Assembly (NCBI GenBank): GCA_000179315.1
Contig: ADZZ01000698.1
Span: 19,524-83,523 of the forward strand
Reading direction: 5' to 3'
DNA from: a delta proteobacterium NaphS2
GTDB taxonomy: Bacteria > Desulfobacterota > DSM-4660 > Desulfatiglandales > Desulfatiglandaceae
DNA length: 64,000 nt
Under the pieces are notes generated by a model that saw nothing but the letters and a program-made list of their open reading frames with translations, ran no database searches and was not told the DNA's origin. The stretch's first letter is position 1. The number at the start of each line of letters is the position of its first letter. The position numbers were made by a program, and so were the translations under genes. Positions 36,808-46,182 of this stretch are shown one piece after another.

Positions 36808-37083
36808 CCTCGCAGCATTTTTTCATCAGGCAATTCTTCCTTTTGAGATTTCTTTGACCAAATTCAAATGATTAACACACTATATTAATACACGAATAAA
36901 AAAAAACCATCATTTCTTTCATTAGTCATTCATAAAAAAAGCGCCAATTTTTGAAACTTGCTAGCCAATCCACAAAAAAGATATCCTATTTGCCTGGATG
37001 CTTGCGTAAAATCCCGGGGTCATGTAGGCTACGCTTCTTTTGTATTTTGCTACGTTAGGACCAAAAAGAGATGGGAGTCACTT

Positions 37084-38304
37084 ATGAGAGCCGGAATCGC
37101 AGAAAAAAGACTTCGCGGTACCTTTTCGGCTATTTTGGTTTTTCTTTTTCTATTTTTCCCATGTAGTTCCCCTTCCGTTCAAAATGCCGCCAAGAAATAC
37201 GATCAATCAGCAGGTCCGGTGTTATACGTAAATCAGCGGATCGTGAAAGGGATACATCTGATTTATAATCGTCGTTTCAACAGTGCGGAAGACCTTTTTG
37301 GGAAAATGATCCTCGATTCACCACAAGACCCCTGTGGTCATTTCTACCTGACAATGATCACCTGGGCACGACTTGCCGCCGGTTTCTGGACCGAAGAGAT
37401 GATGGATGAATTTAAAAGACGGATCGACCGGGCCATCGTAGTGGCTCAGGCCCGTATGGATGGTGGCGGTGCAAACAGTTACGATTTCTTTTACTTGGGA
37501 GGAGCGCTGGGGTTCAAGGGACGCTTTGAACTGATGAAAGGCAACTGGTTTTCATCCTTCCTTCTTGCATCCGATGCGATCAAAGCCCTTAAAACCTGTC
37601 GGGAAATGGCGCCGAGCAATAAGGATGTTCTGCTGGGAATCGGTACCTTTGACTACTACACGGCCCGACTGTCGGGAGCGCTGAAATTCTTGACCTACTT
37701 TCTCCTGCATCGGGGCGACAGAAAGGAAGGTATCAAAAAACTTTATGATGCCGCCGCACATGCGACGTACGCTTCAACAGAGGCCAAGAGCATACTGCTT
37801 CATATTCAGTTTTTCCTTGAGAAAAACTTTCCCAAAGCCTTACTTCTGACATCCGAATTGTCCGGCCGCTATGATGAAAACCCCAGATTTAAGCTCCTTG
37901 AGGGCGTCTGTTTTATTCAAATGGATCGGAGGCAGGACTATGAAAGGACAGTGGAAGAACTGCGCGAAAAGAGCCGCGAAGCGTCACCGGTGACTGCTGG
38001 CATCTGGAAAAGACGGGCTCTCTACCTGACAGCCACCAACGATCTTATAAACGGGAATTATGAAAAAGCAAGATTCATACTGGAGAAAATTCTGGCGGAC
38101 CAGGATCCGGTAAATGATCCGGCCATGATCGCCTGGCCGCTCATCAAAATCGGCATGAGTTATGACCTGGCCGGGAAGCGGGATCAGGCCGTAGACTATT
38201 ACCATCGTGTTTTCAGGATGAAAAATGGTTCCGGCGCTCAGTTTCTGGCTAAAAAGCTGTTGGGTAAGCCCATCAAGCCCAAAAATCCATTTATCGGGTA
38301 CTGA
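37084..38304 (+). CDS. Exported tetratricopeptide-like protein
   Basis: A 406-residue protein with an N-terminal signal (FSAILVFLFLFFPCSSPS), which could be a lipoprotein or a cleaved signal peptide. It is followed by helical repeats typical of TPR proteins (NRRFNSAEDLFGKMILDSPQDP, LLASDAIKALKTCREMAP, GMSYDLAGKRDQAVDYYHRVF). The ATG at 37084 follows GGGAGTCACTT; an upstream in-frame start at 36958 is unlikely. TPR proteins scaffold protein complexes, and the partner is unknown. The small lipoprotein gene begins 5 bases after its stop, so both are probably one unit. A weak promoter-like pair lies at 36958-36987. Confidence 0.82.
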   Translation: MRAGIAEKRLRGTFSAILVFLFLFFPCSSPSVQNAAKKYDQSAGPVLYVNQRIVKGIHLIYNRRFNSAEDLFGKMILDSPQDPCGHFYLTMITWARLAAGFWTEEMMDEFKRRIDRAIVVAQARMDGGGANSYDFFYLGGALGFKGRFELMKGNWFSSFLLASDAIKALKTCREMAPSNKDVLLGIGTFDYYTARLSGALKFLTYFLLHRGDRKEGIKKLYDAAAHATYASTEAKSILLHIQFFLEKNFPKALLLTSELSGRYDENPRFKLLEGVCFIQMDRRQDYERTVEELREKSREASPVTAGIWKRRALYLTATNDLINGNYEKARFILEKILADQDPVNDPAMIAWPLIKIGMSYDLAGKRDQAVDYYHRVFRMKNGSGAQFLAKKLLGKPIKPKNPFIGY

Positions 38305-38309
38305 AGAGA

Positions 38310-38483
38310 ATGAAAACAAGCGCCATCATACGAAATCTTTTGTTCCTGACCCTCATGAGCTTCTATGCCTCATGCGGTCGCGAGGATATTTTCGACGATC
38401 CGGGAGATAGACTCGCTTGCACATATTTGGAAACGCAGCCATGTGGCAGTTGTAATGAAAGCCGAAGCACGGGACTGATGTGA
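38310..38483 (+). CDS. Small putative lipoprotein, 57 residues
   Basis: An ORF too short for most gene finders. It starts MKTSAIIRNLLFLTLMSFYASC, a signal peptide with basic n-region, hydrophobic core and lipobox-like YASC, followed by a short acidic, Cys-containing mature part (CTYLETQPCGSC). The ATG is 5 bases after the stop of the TPR protein, with GAAGAG upstream, so translation is probably coupled. The mature chain of about 36 residues has four cysteines, counting the lipidated one. The role is unknown. Confidence 0.6.
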   Translation: MKTSAIIRNLLFLTLMSFYASCGREDIFDDPGDRLACTYLETQPCGSCNESRSTGLM

Positions 38484-38514
38484 GGGATCTTTAGAAAAAA
38501 TTGCGCCAAAGCCG

Positions 38515-38543
38515 TTGACAGCCCAAAATGGGTGTGCTATCAA
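38515..38543 (+). promoter_or_regulatory. Probable promoter of the M23 peptidase gene
   Basis: TTGACA at 38515-38520 and TATCAA at 38538-38543 have the ideal 17-base spacing. Transcription would begin near 38550, which excludes the upstream ATG at 38532 and supports the TTG start at 38616. Confidence 0.6.
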
Positions 38544-38615
38544 ACGGTGTGTTTTGAATGCTGCCCGATCATAAATGTCTGCTCAGGTTGTTGTTTTCAG
38601 TTATGGAGCATTTTA

Positions 38616-39524
38616 TTGTTCACTAAAAAGTTTACCATATTACTGGTTCCCGAAGGAACAGACAACGTAAGACAATTCAGACTTCCACGTATAATTCCAA
38701 TTCTCGTTATTCTAATGATAGCCGGGTTTTCTTTCCTGGGCTTCCGTCTCATAAATGATTACCGCTCCCTTAAAGCAAAGCTTCCGCGCATGACCCTGCT
38801 GGAGAAAGAGAACAGGCTCCAGCAGAAACAGCTGCTCCTCATGGCCAATCGCATTGACGCCGTCACTTCGGATATCGCCGAACTTGACAAACAGGAAAAG
38901 GACCTGAAAGCCCTTGCAGACCAGATAGGCACGCAAGATATGCAGAAGTTCAGGGGCATGGGTGGTTCAGATGCCCCGCTGCTGGACTCAAAGGAACACC
39001 TGAAAAAAACCGGCCGAATACTGGTCCGCGCCATGCACCAGTCGCTGGATGACCTTGAAAGTGCCATCGAACTACGCAGGGAAAAGAATGCCGACCTGGA
39101 AAAATTCCTTGACGAGCAGAAAATGCTGCTGGCCTCAACGCCATCCATATGGCCCACCCGAGGATGGTTGAGTTCACGTTTCGGTTACCGCACCAGCCCG
39201 TTCTCCGATAAGCGGGAGTTTCATAGGGGCATCGACATTTCCGCCAGAAGCGGATCTCCGGTGCTCTCACCGGCCAACGGCTTGGTAATTTTCAATGGAT
39301 GGCAAAGCGGTTATGGAAGGGTGATTGTATTGAAGCATGCCAGAGGCTTTAAGACAAAATACGCCCATCTGAGAAAATCCCTGGTCAAAAAAGGCCAGTA
39401 TGTCAAAAAAGGAACAAAAATCGGGTTGGTCGGCAAGACAGGCCGGACCACCGGTCCCCACCTGCACTACGAAGTACACCTGAACAACGCACCCGTTAAT
39501 CCGCTCCGATATATCCTTAATTGA
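38616..39524 (+). CDS. M23 family metallopeptidase with coiled coil
   Basis: A murein-hydrolase-type protein of 302 residues. It starts at TTG 38616, 7 bases after GGAG (38605-38608), and the start agrees with the promoter just upstream. The N-terminus KKFTILLVPEGTDNVRQFRLPR leads to one membrane segment (IIPILVILMIAGFSFLGF). A long coiled coil follows (LLEKENRLQQKQLLLMANRI) and then the M23 domain. The metal ligands are seen in HRGIDISARSGSPV (H-x3-D) and in HLHYEVHLN near the end. Such proteins cut or bind peptidoglycan, often in cell division or envelope maintenance. It is followed at 142 bases by secA. Confidence 0.92.
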   Translation: MFTKKFTILLVPEGTDNVRQFRLPRIIPILVILMIAGFSFLGFRLINDYRSLKAKLPRMTLLEKENRLQQKQLLLMANRIDAVTSDIAELDKQEKDLKALADQIGTQDMQKFRGMGGSDAPLLDSKEHLKKTGRILVRAMHQSLDDLESAIELRREKNADLEKFLDEQKMLLASTPSIWPTRGWLSSRFGYRTSPFSDKREFHRGIDISARSGSPVLSPANGLVIFNGWQSGYGRVIVLKHARGFKTKYAHLRKSLVKKGQYVKKGTKIGLVGKTGRTTGPHLHYEVHLNNAPVNPLRYILN

Positions 39525-39665
39525 TATTTGGCATCTTCGTCGTCTATTTGACGGCCTTCATTCCGTACAATGCATAAGCCCTTGATTTTTGCGCCACAAA
39601 GTTTTTTAATGCGGCCTGATATCACCCATACCTCACAAATCCTGTTATTTTTTAGGTAAAACATC

Positions 39666-42527
39666 ATGTTTGGAAAAGTTATTAAAGGTATTTTCGGCAG
39701 CCAAAACGAACGTACTCTCAAGAAAATGGCGCCCCTGGTCGAGCAGATCAACAGGCTGGAACCTGATTTTCAGAATCTTTCGGATGAAGAACTGCGGTCA
39801 AAGACCGTTGAATTCAAAGAGAGGCTCAAAACGGGGGAAACCCTGGATGACATTCTTCCCGAAGCATTTGCCACAGTCAGAGAAACCTCGGTCAGGACCC
39901 TTGGCATGCGACATTTCGATGTTCAACTTATCGGCGGAATCGTTCTTCATGAGGGAAAGATCGCGGAAATGAAAACCGGCGAAGGTAAAACCCTGGCCGC
40001 CACCCTGCCGCTCTACCTCAATGCCCTTGAAGGCCGGGGCGCCCATCTGGTGACCGTCAATGACTATCTGGCCAAGCGGGACGCCGAATGGATGGGCGCC
40101 ATTTACCAGGCACTGGGTCTTAGCGTGGGCGTGATCGTGCACGGCATGGACGATGCGGAGCGTAAAGCAGCCTACAACTGTGACATCACATACGGCACCA
40201 ACAATGAGTTCGGCTTTGATTATCTTCGCGACAACATGAAGTTTGAAGTTAACGACCTGGTACAGAGGGAATTTCGTTATGCCATCGTGGATGAAGTGGA
40301 CAGCATTCTCATCGATGAAGCCCGGACCCCGCTGATCATCAGCGGCCCCATGGAGCACAGCGAGAACAAGATATTTGAAGAGGTCAAGCCCCTGGTCATC
40401 CAGCTCAGACAGAAACAGGGCACCATTATTCGGTCTCTTTTAAAGGATGTACGCAAGCTGCTGGACAGCGACCAACTGGACGACAACACCATTGAAACGC
40501 TGCTTAAGATCAAGAGGGGCGACCCCAAGAATCCGGTTTATCTGGACATGGTTGCCCAGAACCAGGCGTTGAAAAAACAGATCGATCGAACGGAAAGCAT
40601 GCTCAGGTCCCAAAAAGTTCTCCCGGAACTGGACCATGACCTGTACTGCACCATCGATGAGCAGAGCAACGCCGTGGAACTTACCGAAAAGGGGATTGAT
40701 CTTCTGTCAAACGACAGTTCCAGCGATTTCATGCTCCCCGATCTGGACGATGAAAGCCACAATATCCGCCAGAATGAAAATTTGAGCGATGCGGAAAAAG
40801 CACAACAGCTCAGGGATGTTGAAGAAAGATACATGCGAACATCCGAACTGATTCATGCCACCCAGCAATTGGTCAAAGCCTTCTGGCTTTTTGAAAAGGA
40901 TGTCCATTACGTTATCAAAGACAACCAGATCGTTATCGTGGACGAATTCACGGGCCGTATGATGCCGGGCAGGCGCTGGAGCGACGGTCTCCATCAGGCG
41001 GTGGAAGCCAAAGAAGGGGTCAAGGTTGCCGGAGAAAACCAGACCCTGGCCACGGTGACCTTTCAGAATTATTTCCGCATGTACGAAAAACTGGCCGGCA
41101 TGACCGGTACGGCGGACACGGAAGCGGCTGAATTCAATAATATCTACAAGCTGCAAGTGGTGGTCATTCCCACCAACAAGAAAATGGCACGAATCAATTT
41201 CCCGGATGTCATTTACAAAACCGAAAGGGAAAAATTCAAGGCCGCCGTCGACGAAATCAAGGAACTCTACGACAAGGGTCAACCGGTTCTGGTGGGGACC
41301 ATTTCCATTGAAAGGTCCGAGATGCTGAGCAAGATGCTGAAACGGGCTGGCGTACCCCATTCCGTGCTCAATGCCAAACACCACCAAAAAGAAGCGGAAA
41401 TCGTGGCCAACGCGGGGCAGCCCAAAACCGTTACCATTTCCACCAACATGGCTGGCCGGGGTACGGATATTGTGCTGGGAGAAGGGGTTCGCGAACTGGG
41501 CGGACTCCATATTCTGGGGACCGAGCGCCATGAAAGCAGGCGGGTGGACAATCAGCTGCGGGGCCGTTCCGGCCGGCAGGGTGATCCCGGTACTGCCCGG
41601 TTTTATCTTTCCCTGGAGGATGATTTGTTGCGAATTTTCGGTTCCGACCGCATTTCTTCCATCATGGAAAAAATGGGCATGGAAGAAGGAGAACCCATTG
41701 AGCACAGCCTGATTTCCCGGGGCATCGAAAATGCTCAGAAAAAGGTGGAAGCCCGCAACTTTGACATCCGGAAACACCTTCTGGACTATGATGATGTCAT
41801 GAACAAACATCGGGAAATCATCTACGCCCTGAGAAGAGACATTCTTGAAGGAAAGGACTTTCATGGGATCATCCAAGACATGATCGATCAGAAAATAGAA
41901 ACACTGGTTGAACAGTGGATCGATCCCAAAGCCTACCCTGAAGACTGGAATATAAAGGAATTGAACGACAGCATTTCATGGCTGTTCGGCTTTCCATCGG
42001 GTATCGGACCCGAAGAAATGGGCGAAGAGGCCTTTGATGCGCTCAAAATAGAAGACCTTCCGGAAATGATCAAAGAGCGCGCACTGTCCGAATACCAGGA
42101 AAGGGAAAAGCTTTTTGGAAAAGAAGATCTGGAGCGGCTTGAGCGTTATCTGATTCTTCAAATCATTGATGATAAATGGGTGGCGCATTTACAGGCCATG
42201 GATCACATGAAAGAAGGGATCGGATTGCGGGGTTACGGGCAACTTGATCCCTTGAAGGAATATCAGAAAGAAGGATTTGCCCTGTTTGGTGATCTCATGG
42301 ATCAAATCAGGGAGGAAACCCTCAGAACCCTTTTCCGGATACAGATTGTTCGGGAGGAACCGGATCCCATCCCCAAGAAAAAGAAGCGAAACCTGAACCT
42401 CAGTCACGGGGATGGAGACGCAGGCGGTGTTACGGTTCGACGGAAAGAGGAAAAAATCGGCCGGAATGCGCCCTGCCCCTGCGGCAGTGGAAAAAAGTAC
42501 AAGAAATGCTGTGGTGCCGGAAAATAG
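39666..42527 (+). CDS. secA: Preprotein translocase ATPase SecA
   Basis: SecA drives protein export through SecYEG. At 953 residues it is somewhat longer than most. It shows Walker [15 protein letters not shown] near residue 105, the DEAD-like [16 protein letters not shown], the Q/R motifs [15 protein letters not shown], and the C-terminal zinc motif [13 protein letters not shown] that binds SecB/ribosomes. Compared with E. coli SecA there is an insertion of about 60 residues in the pre-protein cross-linking domain (around residues 235-310) and another acidic one near 345-380. This matches longer SecAs of delta-proteobacteria as far as I recall. Confidence 0.98.
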   Translation: MFGKVIKGIFGSQNERTLKKMAPLVEQINRLEPDFQNLSDEELRSKTVEFKERLKTGETLDDILPEAFATVRETSVRTLGMRHFDVQLIGGIVLHEGKIAEMKTGEGKTLAATLPLYLNALEGRGAHLVTVNDYLAKRDAEWMGAIYQALGLSVGVIVHGMDDAERKAAYNCDITYGTNNEFGFDYLRDNMKFEVNDLVQREFRYAIVDEVDSILIDEARTPLIISGPMEHSENKIFEEVKPLVIQLRQKQGTIIRSLLKDVRKLLDSDQLDDNTIETLLKIKRGDPKNPVYLDMVAQNQALKKQIDRTESMLRSQKVLPELDHDLYCTIDEQSNAVELTEKGIDLLSNDSSSDFMLPDLDDESHNIRQNENLSDAEKAQQLRDVEERYMRTSELIHATQQLVKAFWLFEKDVHYVIKDNQIVIVDEFTGRMMPGRRWSDGLHQAVEAKEGVKVAGENQTLATVTFQNYFRMYEKLAGMTGTADTEAAEFNNIYKLQVVVIPTNKKMARINFPDVIYKTEREKFKAAVDEIKELYDKGQPVLVGTISIERSEMLSKMLKRAGVPHSVLNAKHHQKEAEIVANAGQPKTVTISTNMAGRGTDIVLGEGVRELGGLHILGTERHESRRVDNQLRGRSGRQGDPGTARFYLSLEDDLLRIFGSDRISSIMEKMGMEEGEPIEHSLISRGIENAQKKVEARNFDIRKHLLDYDDVMNKHREIIYALRRDILEGKDFHGIIQDMIDQKIETLVEQWIDPKAYPEDWNIKELNDSISWLFGFPSGIGPEEMGEEAFDALKIEDLPEMIKERALSEYQEREKLFGKEDLERLERYLILQIIDDKWVAHLQAMDHMKEGIGLRGYGQLDPLKEYQKEGFALFGDLMDQIREETLRTLFRIQIVREEPDPIPKKKKRNLNLSHGDGDAGGVTVRRKEEKIGRNAPCPCGSGKKYKKCCGAGK

Positions 42528-42544
42528 AGGGGTGAAACAAAGAC

Positions 42545-43747
42545 ATGCCTGACGAAATCGACATTTTAAAACAAAGCGTAAAGGGATTTAAGGCGGCTGC
42601 GGTGGCCGCCGGTCTCAAAAAAGGGGGCGCGCCCGATATGGCTCTGATTGTCTCTGAAAAAGAGGCGTCAGCGGCAGGGGTGTTTACCACCAACAAGGTG
42701 AAGGCCGCTCCCGTCCTCGTAACCCGAAAGCACATGAAAGGCGGCACTGCCCGTGCCATCATCGCCAACGCCGGATGCGCCAATGCCTGCACGGGAGACC
42801 CCGGTCTCGCGGACGCCCATCGCACCGCCGAACTGGTTGGGGAGGTACTCGGAATAGAACCCCGACGTGTCCTGGTGGCATCCACCGGCGTTATCGGCCA
42901 GCGGTTGGATATGGGCAAGGTGGAACCGGCCATTTTGAACCTGAAGGAAGCCCTGATACCGGAAGGCATCCCTTTGGCTGCCAAAGCCATCATGACCACG
43001 GACTCATTGTCCAAAATCAGCAGTTTCGACGGCCTGGCCGACGACCGGTCCTACCGCATTACAGGAATTGCCAAAGGGGCCGGCATGATCATGCCGAACA
43101 TGGCCACCATGCTTTGCTTTATCCTCTCCGATATTCAAGTCCCACCGGAACCATTGCAGGAGATGCTCTCGGCTGCCGCTGAAAAGACCTTCAACCGGAT
43201 CAGCGTGGACGGGGATACCAGCACCAATGACATGGTCTTGATGATGGCCAACGGCATGGCCGGCAACACGGCCCTCATCGGGGAAGACCGGAAACTGTTC
43301 CAAGAAGGATTGACCGGCGTCATGGAGAACCTGGCTCGCATGATCGTCAAAGACGGCGAAGGGGCCACGAAACTGGTGGACGTGATCATCAACAATGCCG
43401 CTTCCGGCGAAGATGCGTTGAAAGCCGCCAGGACCGTGGCCAATTCCAGTCTTGTGAAAACCGCTTTTTACGGGCAGGATCCCAACTGGGGAAGAATCCT
43501 GGCGGCCCTTGGCCGGGCGGATATTGAAATGCATGAATCACAAATTGATATTCGGATCGACGATGTGCAAATTGTATCCGGCGGACTTGGTTGTGGGATG
43601 GAAGCTGAAAAGCAAGCCGCTCAAATCATGACAAAGGATGAATTTGTATTGAGCGTGGACCTCCATCAGGGCAACTTCCGCGACCACGTTGTCACCAGCG
43701 ATCTGACCCACGAATACATCGACATCAACGCCGACTATCGGACCTGA
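42545..43747 (+). CDS. argJ: Bifunctional glutamate N-acetyltransferase / N-acetylglutamate synthase ArgJ
   Basis: ArgJ recycles the acetyl group of N-acetylornithine in arginine biosynthesis. The 400-residue chain has the standard autocleavage site KGAGMIMPNMATMLCF, in which the Thr of ATML is the nucleophile. Other family segments are IANAGCANACTG, STGVIGQRLDM, the late GQDPNWGRILAALGRA and the C-terminal TSDLTHEYIDINADYRT. It starts 17 bases after secA and is followed by manC at 20 bases, so the three may be co-transcribed although their functions differ. Confidence 0.97.
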   Translation: MPDEIDILKQSVKGFKAAAVAAGLKKGGAPDMALIVSEKEASAAGVFTTNKVKAAPVLVTRKHMKGGTARAIIANAGCANACTGDPGLADAHRTAELVGEVLGIEPRRVLVASTGVIGQRLDMGKVEPAILNLKEALIPEGIPLAAKAIMTTDSLSKISSFDGLADDRSYRITGIAKGAGMIMPNMATMLCFILSDIQVPPEPLQEMLSAAAEKTFNRISVDGDTSTNDMVLMMANGMAGNTALIGEDRKLFQEGLTGVMENLARMIVKDGEGATKLVDVIINNAASGEDALKAARTVANSSLVKTAFYGQDPNWGRILAALGRADIEMHESQIDIRIDDVQIVSGGLGCGMEAEKQAAQIMTKDEFVLSVDLHQGNFRDHVVTSDLTHEYIDINADYRT

Positions 43748-43767
43748 TTCGACACCAGGGAGGCACC

Positions 43768-44844
43768 ATGTTTGCAGTGATCATGTGCGGTGGTTCCGGA
43801 ACCCGTTTCTGGCCCGCAAGCAGAAGGCAGAGACCGAAACAATTTCTGAACATTACAGGTGAAGGCCCCATGGTGGTGGACACCTGCGATCGGCTCGAAC
43901 CGTTAATCGCCGATGACAACGTTATTCTCATCCTCGGCAGAGAACATCAGGCGGAAGCCGGAACGCTTTTTGAGGGACGGAAGGTTCACATCCTGGCGGA
44001 ACCTGTGGGCAGGAATACGGCCCCATGCATGGGGCTGGGGGCACTTTATGCAAGGCATCTGGGCTCTGAAGCGCCGGTGGCGTTCCTGCCAGCGGACCAT
44101 TACATCAGAAGACCCCAGGTGTTTTTGAAGGATCTTGAAGTTGCCGGAAAACTGGCCGCCAAAGGCGGCATCATCACCCTGGGAATCGTCCCCACACGTC
44201 CGGAAACCGGATACGGGTACATTCAAACATCGCCCAATACGGACGGCCTGGATTCTTCACCCGCTTTCCGCGTGTCGGCTTTCGTTGAAAAACCGGATAT
44301 CCACAAGGCACACGCGTATCTTAAAAGCGGCGACTACTACTGGAACGCCGGAATATTCGTGGCCACACCGGAAACCATCCTTACGGAAATCCAGAAACAA
44401 CTGCCCGATCTCCATGCAGCACTGGGACAGATCGCCAAAGCCTTGGGCACGGATCGTTTTGAGCGGGAATTTGCAAGTGCATACGAAAGCATACAGGGGA
44501 TATCCTTTGACTACGGCATCATGGAACACACCAAGCAACCGGTTTACGTCATCCCCTCGGAATGCGGCTGGAGTGACGTGGGTTCATGGGAATCCTTGTA
44601 TGAATTAAGGGGGTCGGAGTGCGACGAACACGCAAATCTTTCGGAAGGTGAAACCCTCATCATTGACTGTGAAAAAAGCTTCGTCAAAAGTCATGGAGAC
44701 CGGCTGGTGGCATGTCTCGGGCTCAAGAACTGCCTGGTTGTGGATACCGGGGACACCGTACTGGTGGCAGATCTTGCCCACTCCCAGGACATCCGCAAAA
44801 TCGTGGACCGGCTCAAAGAAACCCGAAAAAAAACGCTTCTATAA
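43768..44844 (+). CDS. manC: Mannose-1-phosphate guanylyltransferase
   Basis: This enzyme makes GDP-mannose from mannose-1-phosphate and GTP for polysaccharide synthesis. The 358 residues have the pyrophosphorylase signature GGSGTRFWPASRRQRPKQFL at the N-terminus, then GRNTAPCMGLGALY, AFLPADHYI, a sugar-binding FVEKPD, YYWNAGIFV, and a C-terminal GWSDVGSWESLYEL. The isomerase domain of bifunctional ManC/AlgA is absent, so this is the monofunctional (GMP-only) form. It follows argJ closely. Confidence 0.93.
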   Translation: MFAVIMCGGSGTRFWPASRRQRPKQFLNITGEGPMVVDTCDRLEPLIADDNVILILGREHQAEAGTLFEGRKVHILAEPVGRNTAPCMGLGALYARHLGSEAPVAFLPADHYIRRPQVFLKDLEVAGKLAAKGGIITLGIVPTRPETGYGYIQTSPNTDGLDSSPAFRVSAFVEKPDIHKAHAYLKSGDYYWNAGIFVATPETILTEIQKQLPDLHAALGQIAKALGTDRFEREFASAYESIQGISFDYGIMEHTKQPVYVIPSECGWSDVGSWESLYELRGSECDEHANLSEGETLIIDCEKSFVKSHGDRLVACLGLKNCLVVDTGDTVLVADLAHSQDIRKIVDRLKETRKKTLL

Positions 44845-44893
44845 CGCTCAATTTTTATTATAAAAGAGAACACCGTCCACGCCAACCCAATCA

Positions 44894-45550
44894 TCATTTA
44901 AAACGCAGGCTGGCCAGAACAATTCTCTTTTCCTCCCCGCCGCTTCGAAAAATCCGTTTTCGCGCGATGATGTCACATATCCCGGACATCTTCTGAAAGA
45001 AAGCCATACTGGTTTTTCGAACACCTTCCGCCAGGATAATCTCGCCTCCCGGTTTGAGGTAGCGTTTGAACAGCCCCAAAACGGGCTCAAAATATTCCTC
45101 TTTGTAGATCACCTCCGACCCCAAAATCATGTCGAATCTTCCCTCAATAGCCGGCCGGGTCCAATCGAGAGCCCCAATTTCAAGAAGGCCCGGGTCCGGA
45201 GGTTTATTGGCGGAGGCATTGGCCTCTGCAAAATTGAGGGCATCCCGATTATATTCGGTCATGGTGATACGGTGACCGAACTGTGCGGCAACCACCCCCA
45301 CCAATCCGATACCGCAGCCGATTTCCAGAAGATGTTTATCCGGATCGGCGGGGATTGAAGCCAGATGATTGGCCAACACGATGGACGCTTCCCATATCTT
45401 GCTCCAAAGGGGAAACTCACTGAACACGTCCTTCTTATCAAGAAACGGATCGAGGGATTTGGGAACAAAGAAATCAAAACGGCGCCCGCCGACAACCAGC
45501 GGGGAGCGGTCCGTTTCATACTGTTTATGAAAGGCGGACATGGAAAACAT
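44894..45550 (-). CDS. SAM-dependent methyltransferase, protein methyltransferase-like (METTL21/23 type)
   Basis: A class I methyltransferase of 218 residues. Motif I reads LLEIGCGIGLVGVVAAQFG near residue 75, preceded by FPLWSKIWEASIVLANHL, which is typical of the nicotinamide/lysine methyltransferase group (METTL21/23-like). The later FDMILGSEVIYKEEYFEPVL corresponds to the catalytic post-I region (D/E-x-x-Y). The substrate is probably a protein lysine, but this is inference. The ATG at 45550 is preferred; GGAG lies 13 bases upstream. The gene diverges from the next hydrolase at 45627. Confidence 0.82.
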   Translation of the reverse strand: MFSMSAFHKQYETDRSPLVVGGRRFDFFVPKSLDPFLDKKDVFSEFPLWSKIWEASIVLANHLASIPADPDKHLLEIGCGIGLVGVVAAQFGHRITMTEYNRDALNFAEANASANKPPDPGLLEIGALDWTRPAIEGRFDMILGSEVIYKEEYFEPVLGLFKRYLKPGGEIILAEGVRKTSMAFFQKMSGICDIIARKRIFRSGGEEKRIVLASLRFK

Positions 45551-45626
45551 GGAATTCTGTTTCTCCTTTATGCACAAAATATTGTATCATCGGCTTCAGA
45601 TCCGACATTCGAAGGGGTCATTGTCT

Positions 45627-46166
45627 ATGGACATTACAATTTTAGGTTCCGGCACCGCCATTCCCATGAATGACCGGGGCTCTCCTTCCCTGGCTGTCTT
45701 CTTCAAAAACCGAGCCGTTCTGTTTGACATGGGACCGGGGACGTTGTGCCGGATGGCGCGTCTGGGGTTGGGTCCCGAAAGGATCGAAACGATCTTTCTC
45801 ACGCATTACCGGGTCAGAACGGCGCCCGCCGAACATACGCCCCGAAGCCTCGCCTACCGACTGGAAAATGCGAATGGCAAAAGCGTCGTCATTTCGGGGG
45901 ATACGGACTACAGCGACGCTATCATCCGGCTGGCACAAGGGGCCGACCTTTTGATTTTGAAAGCGGCATTGCCGGACAACCAGCCCTTGAAGGGCCACCT
46001 TACCCCCTCACTTGCCGGCAGAATGGCGCATCTTGCAGGGGTAAAACGGCTCGTCCTGACCCATTTTTACCCGGAGTGCTTGAGAACGGACATCGCCGCG
46101 CAATGCCGAAGGACCTGGCAGGGGGAACTCACCCTTGCTGAAGATCTGCTGCAAATCTGCGTTTAA
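45627..46166 (+). pseudogene. RNase Z-like metallo-beta-lactamase protein lacking the metal motif
   Basis: A 179-residue frame beginning MDITILGSGTAIPMNDRGSPS, a typical start of RNase Z-like MBL hydrolases, and ending TLAEDLLQICV. In the family, the strand ETIFLTH is followed by H-x-D-H and about 70 residues before the AHTPRSLAYRL strand. Here LTHY is joined to RVRTAPAEHTPRSLAYRLE, so the HxHxDH metal-binding motif and the following region are gone. The later parts (SGDTDYSD, HLTPSLAGRMA, LTHFYPECL) are intact. It is open throughout, so it may be expressed, but it should not be an active hydrolase. Confidence 0.7.
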
Positions 46167-46182
46167 TGGTTAGACAAACCGC

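Noticed and set aside
36854..36886. TTGACC and TATATT before the TPR gene
   Set aside because: Spacing of 21 bases is too long for a sigma-70 promoter.
40707..41876. 389-codon minus-strand frame opposite secA
   Set aside because: SecA on the plus strand is certain; the reverse frame is His/Phe-rich, typical of an antisense shadow.
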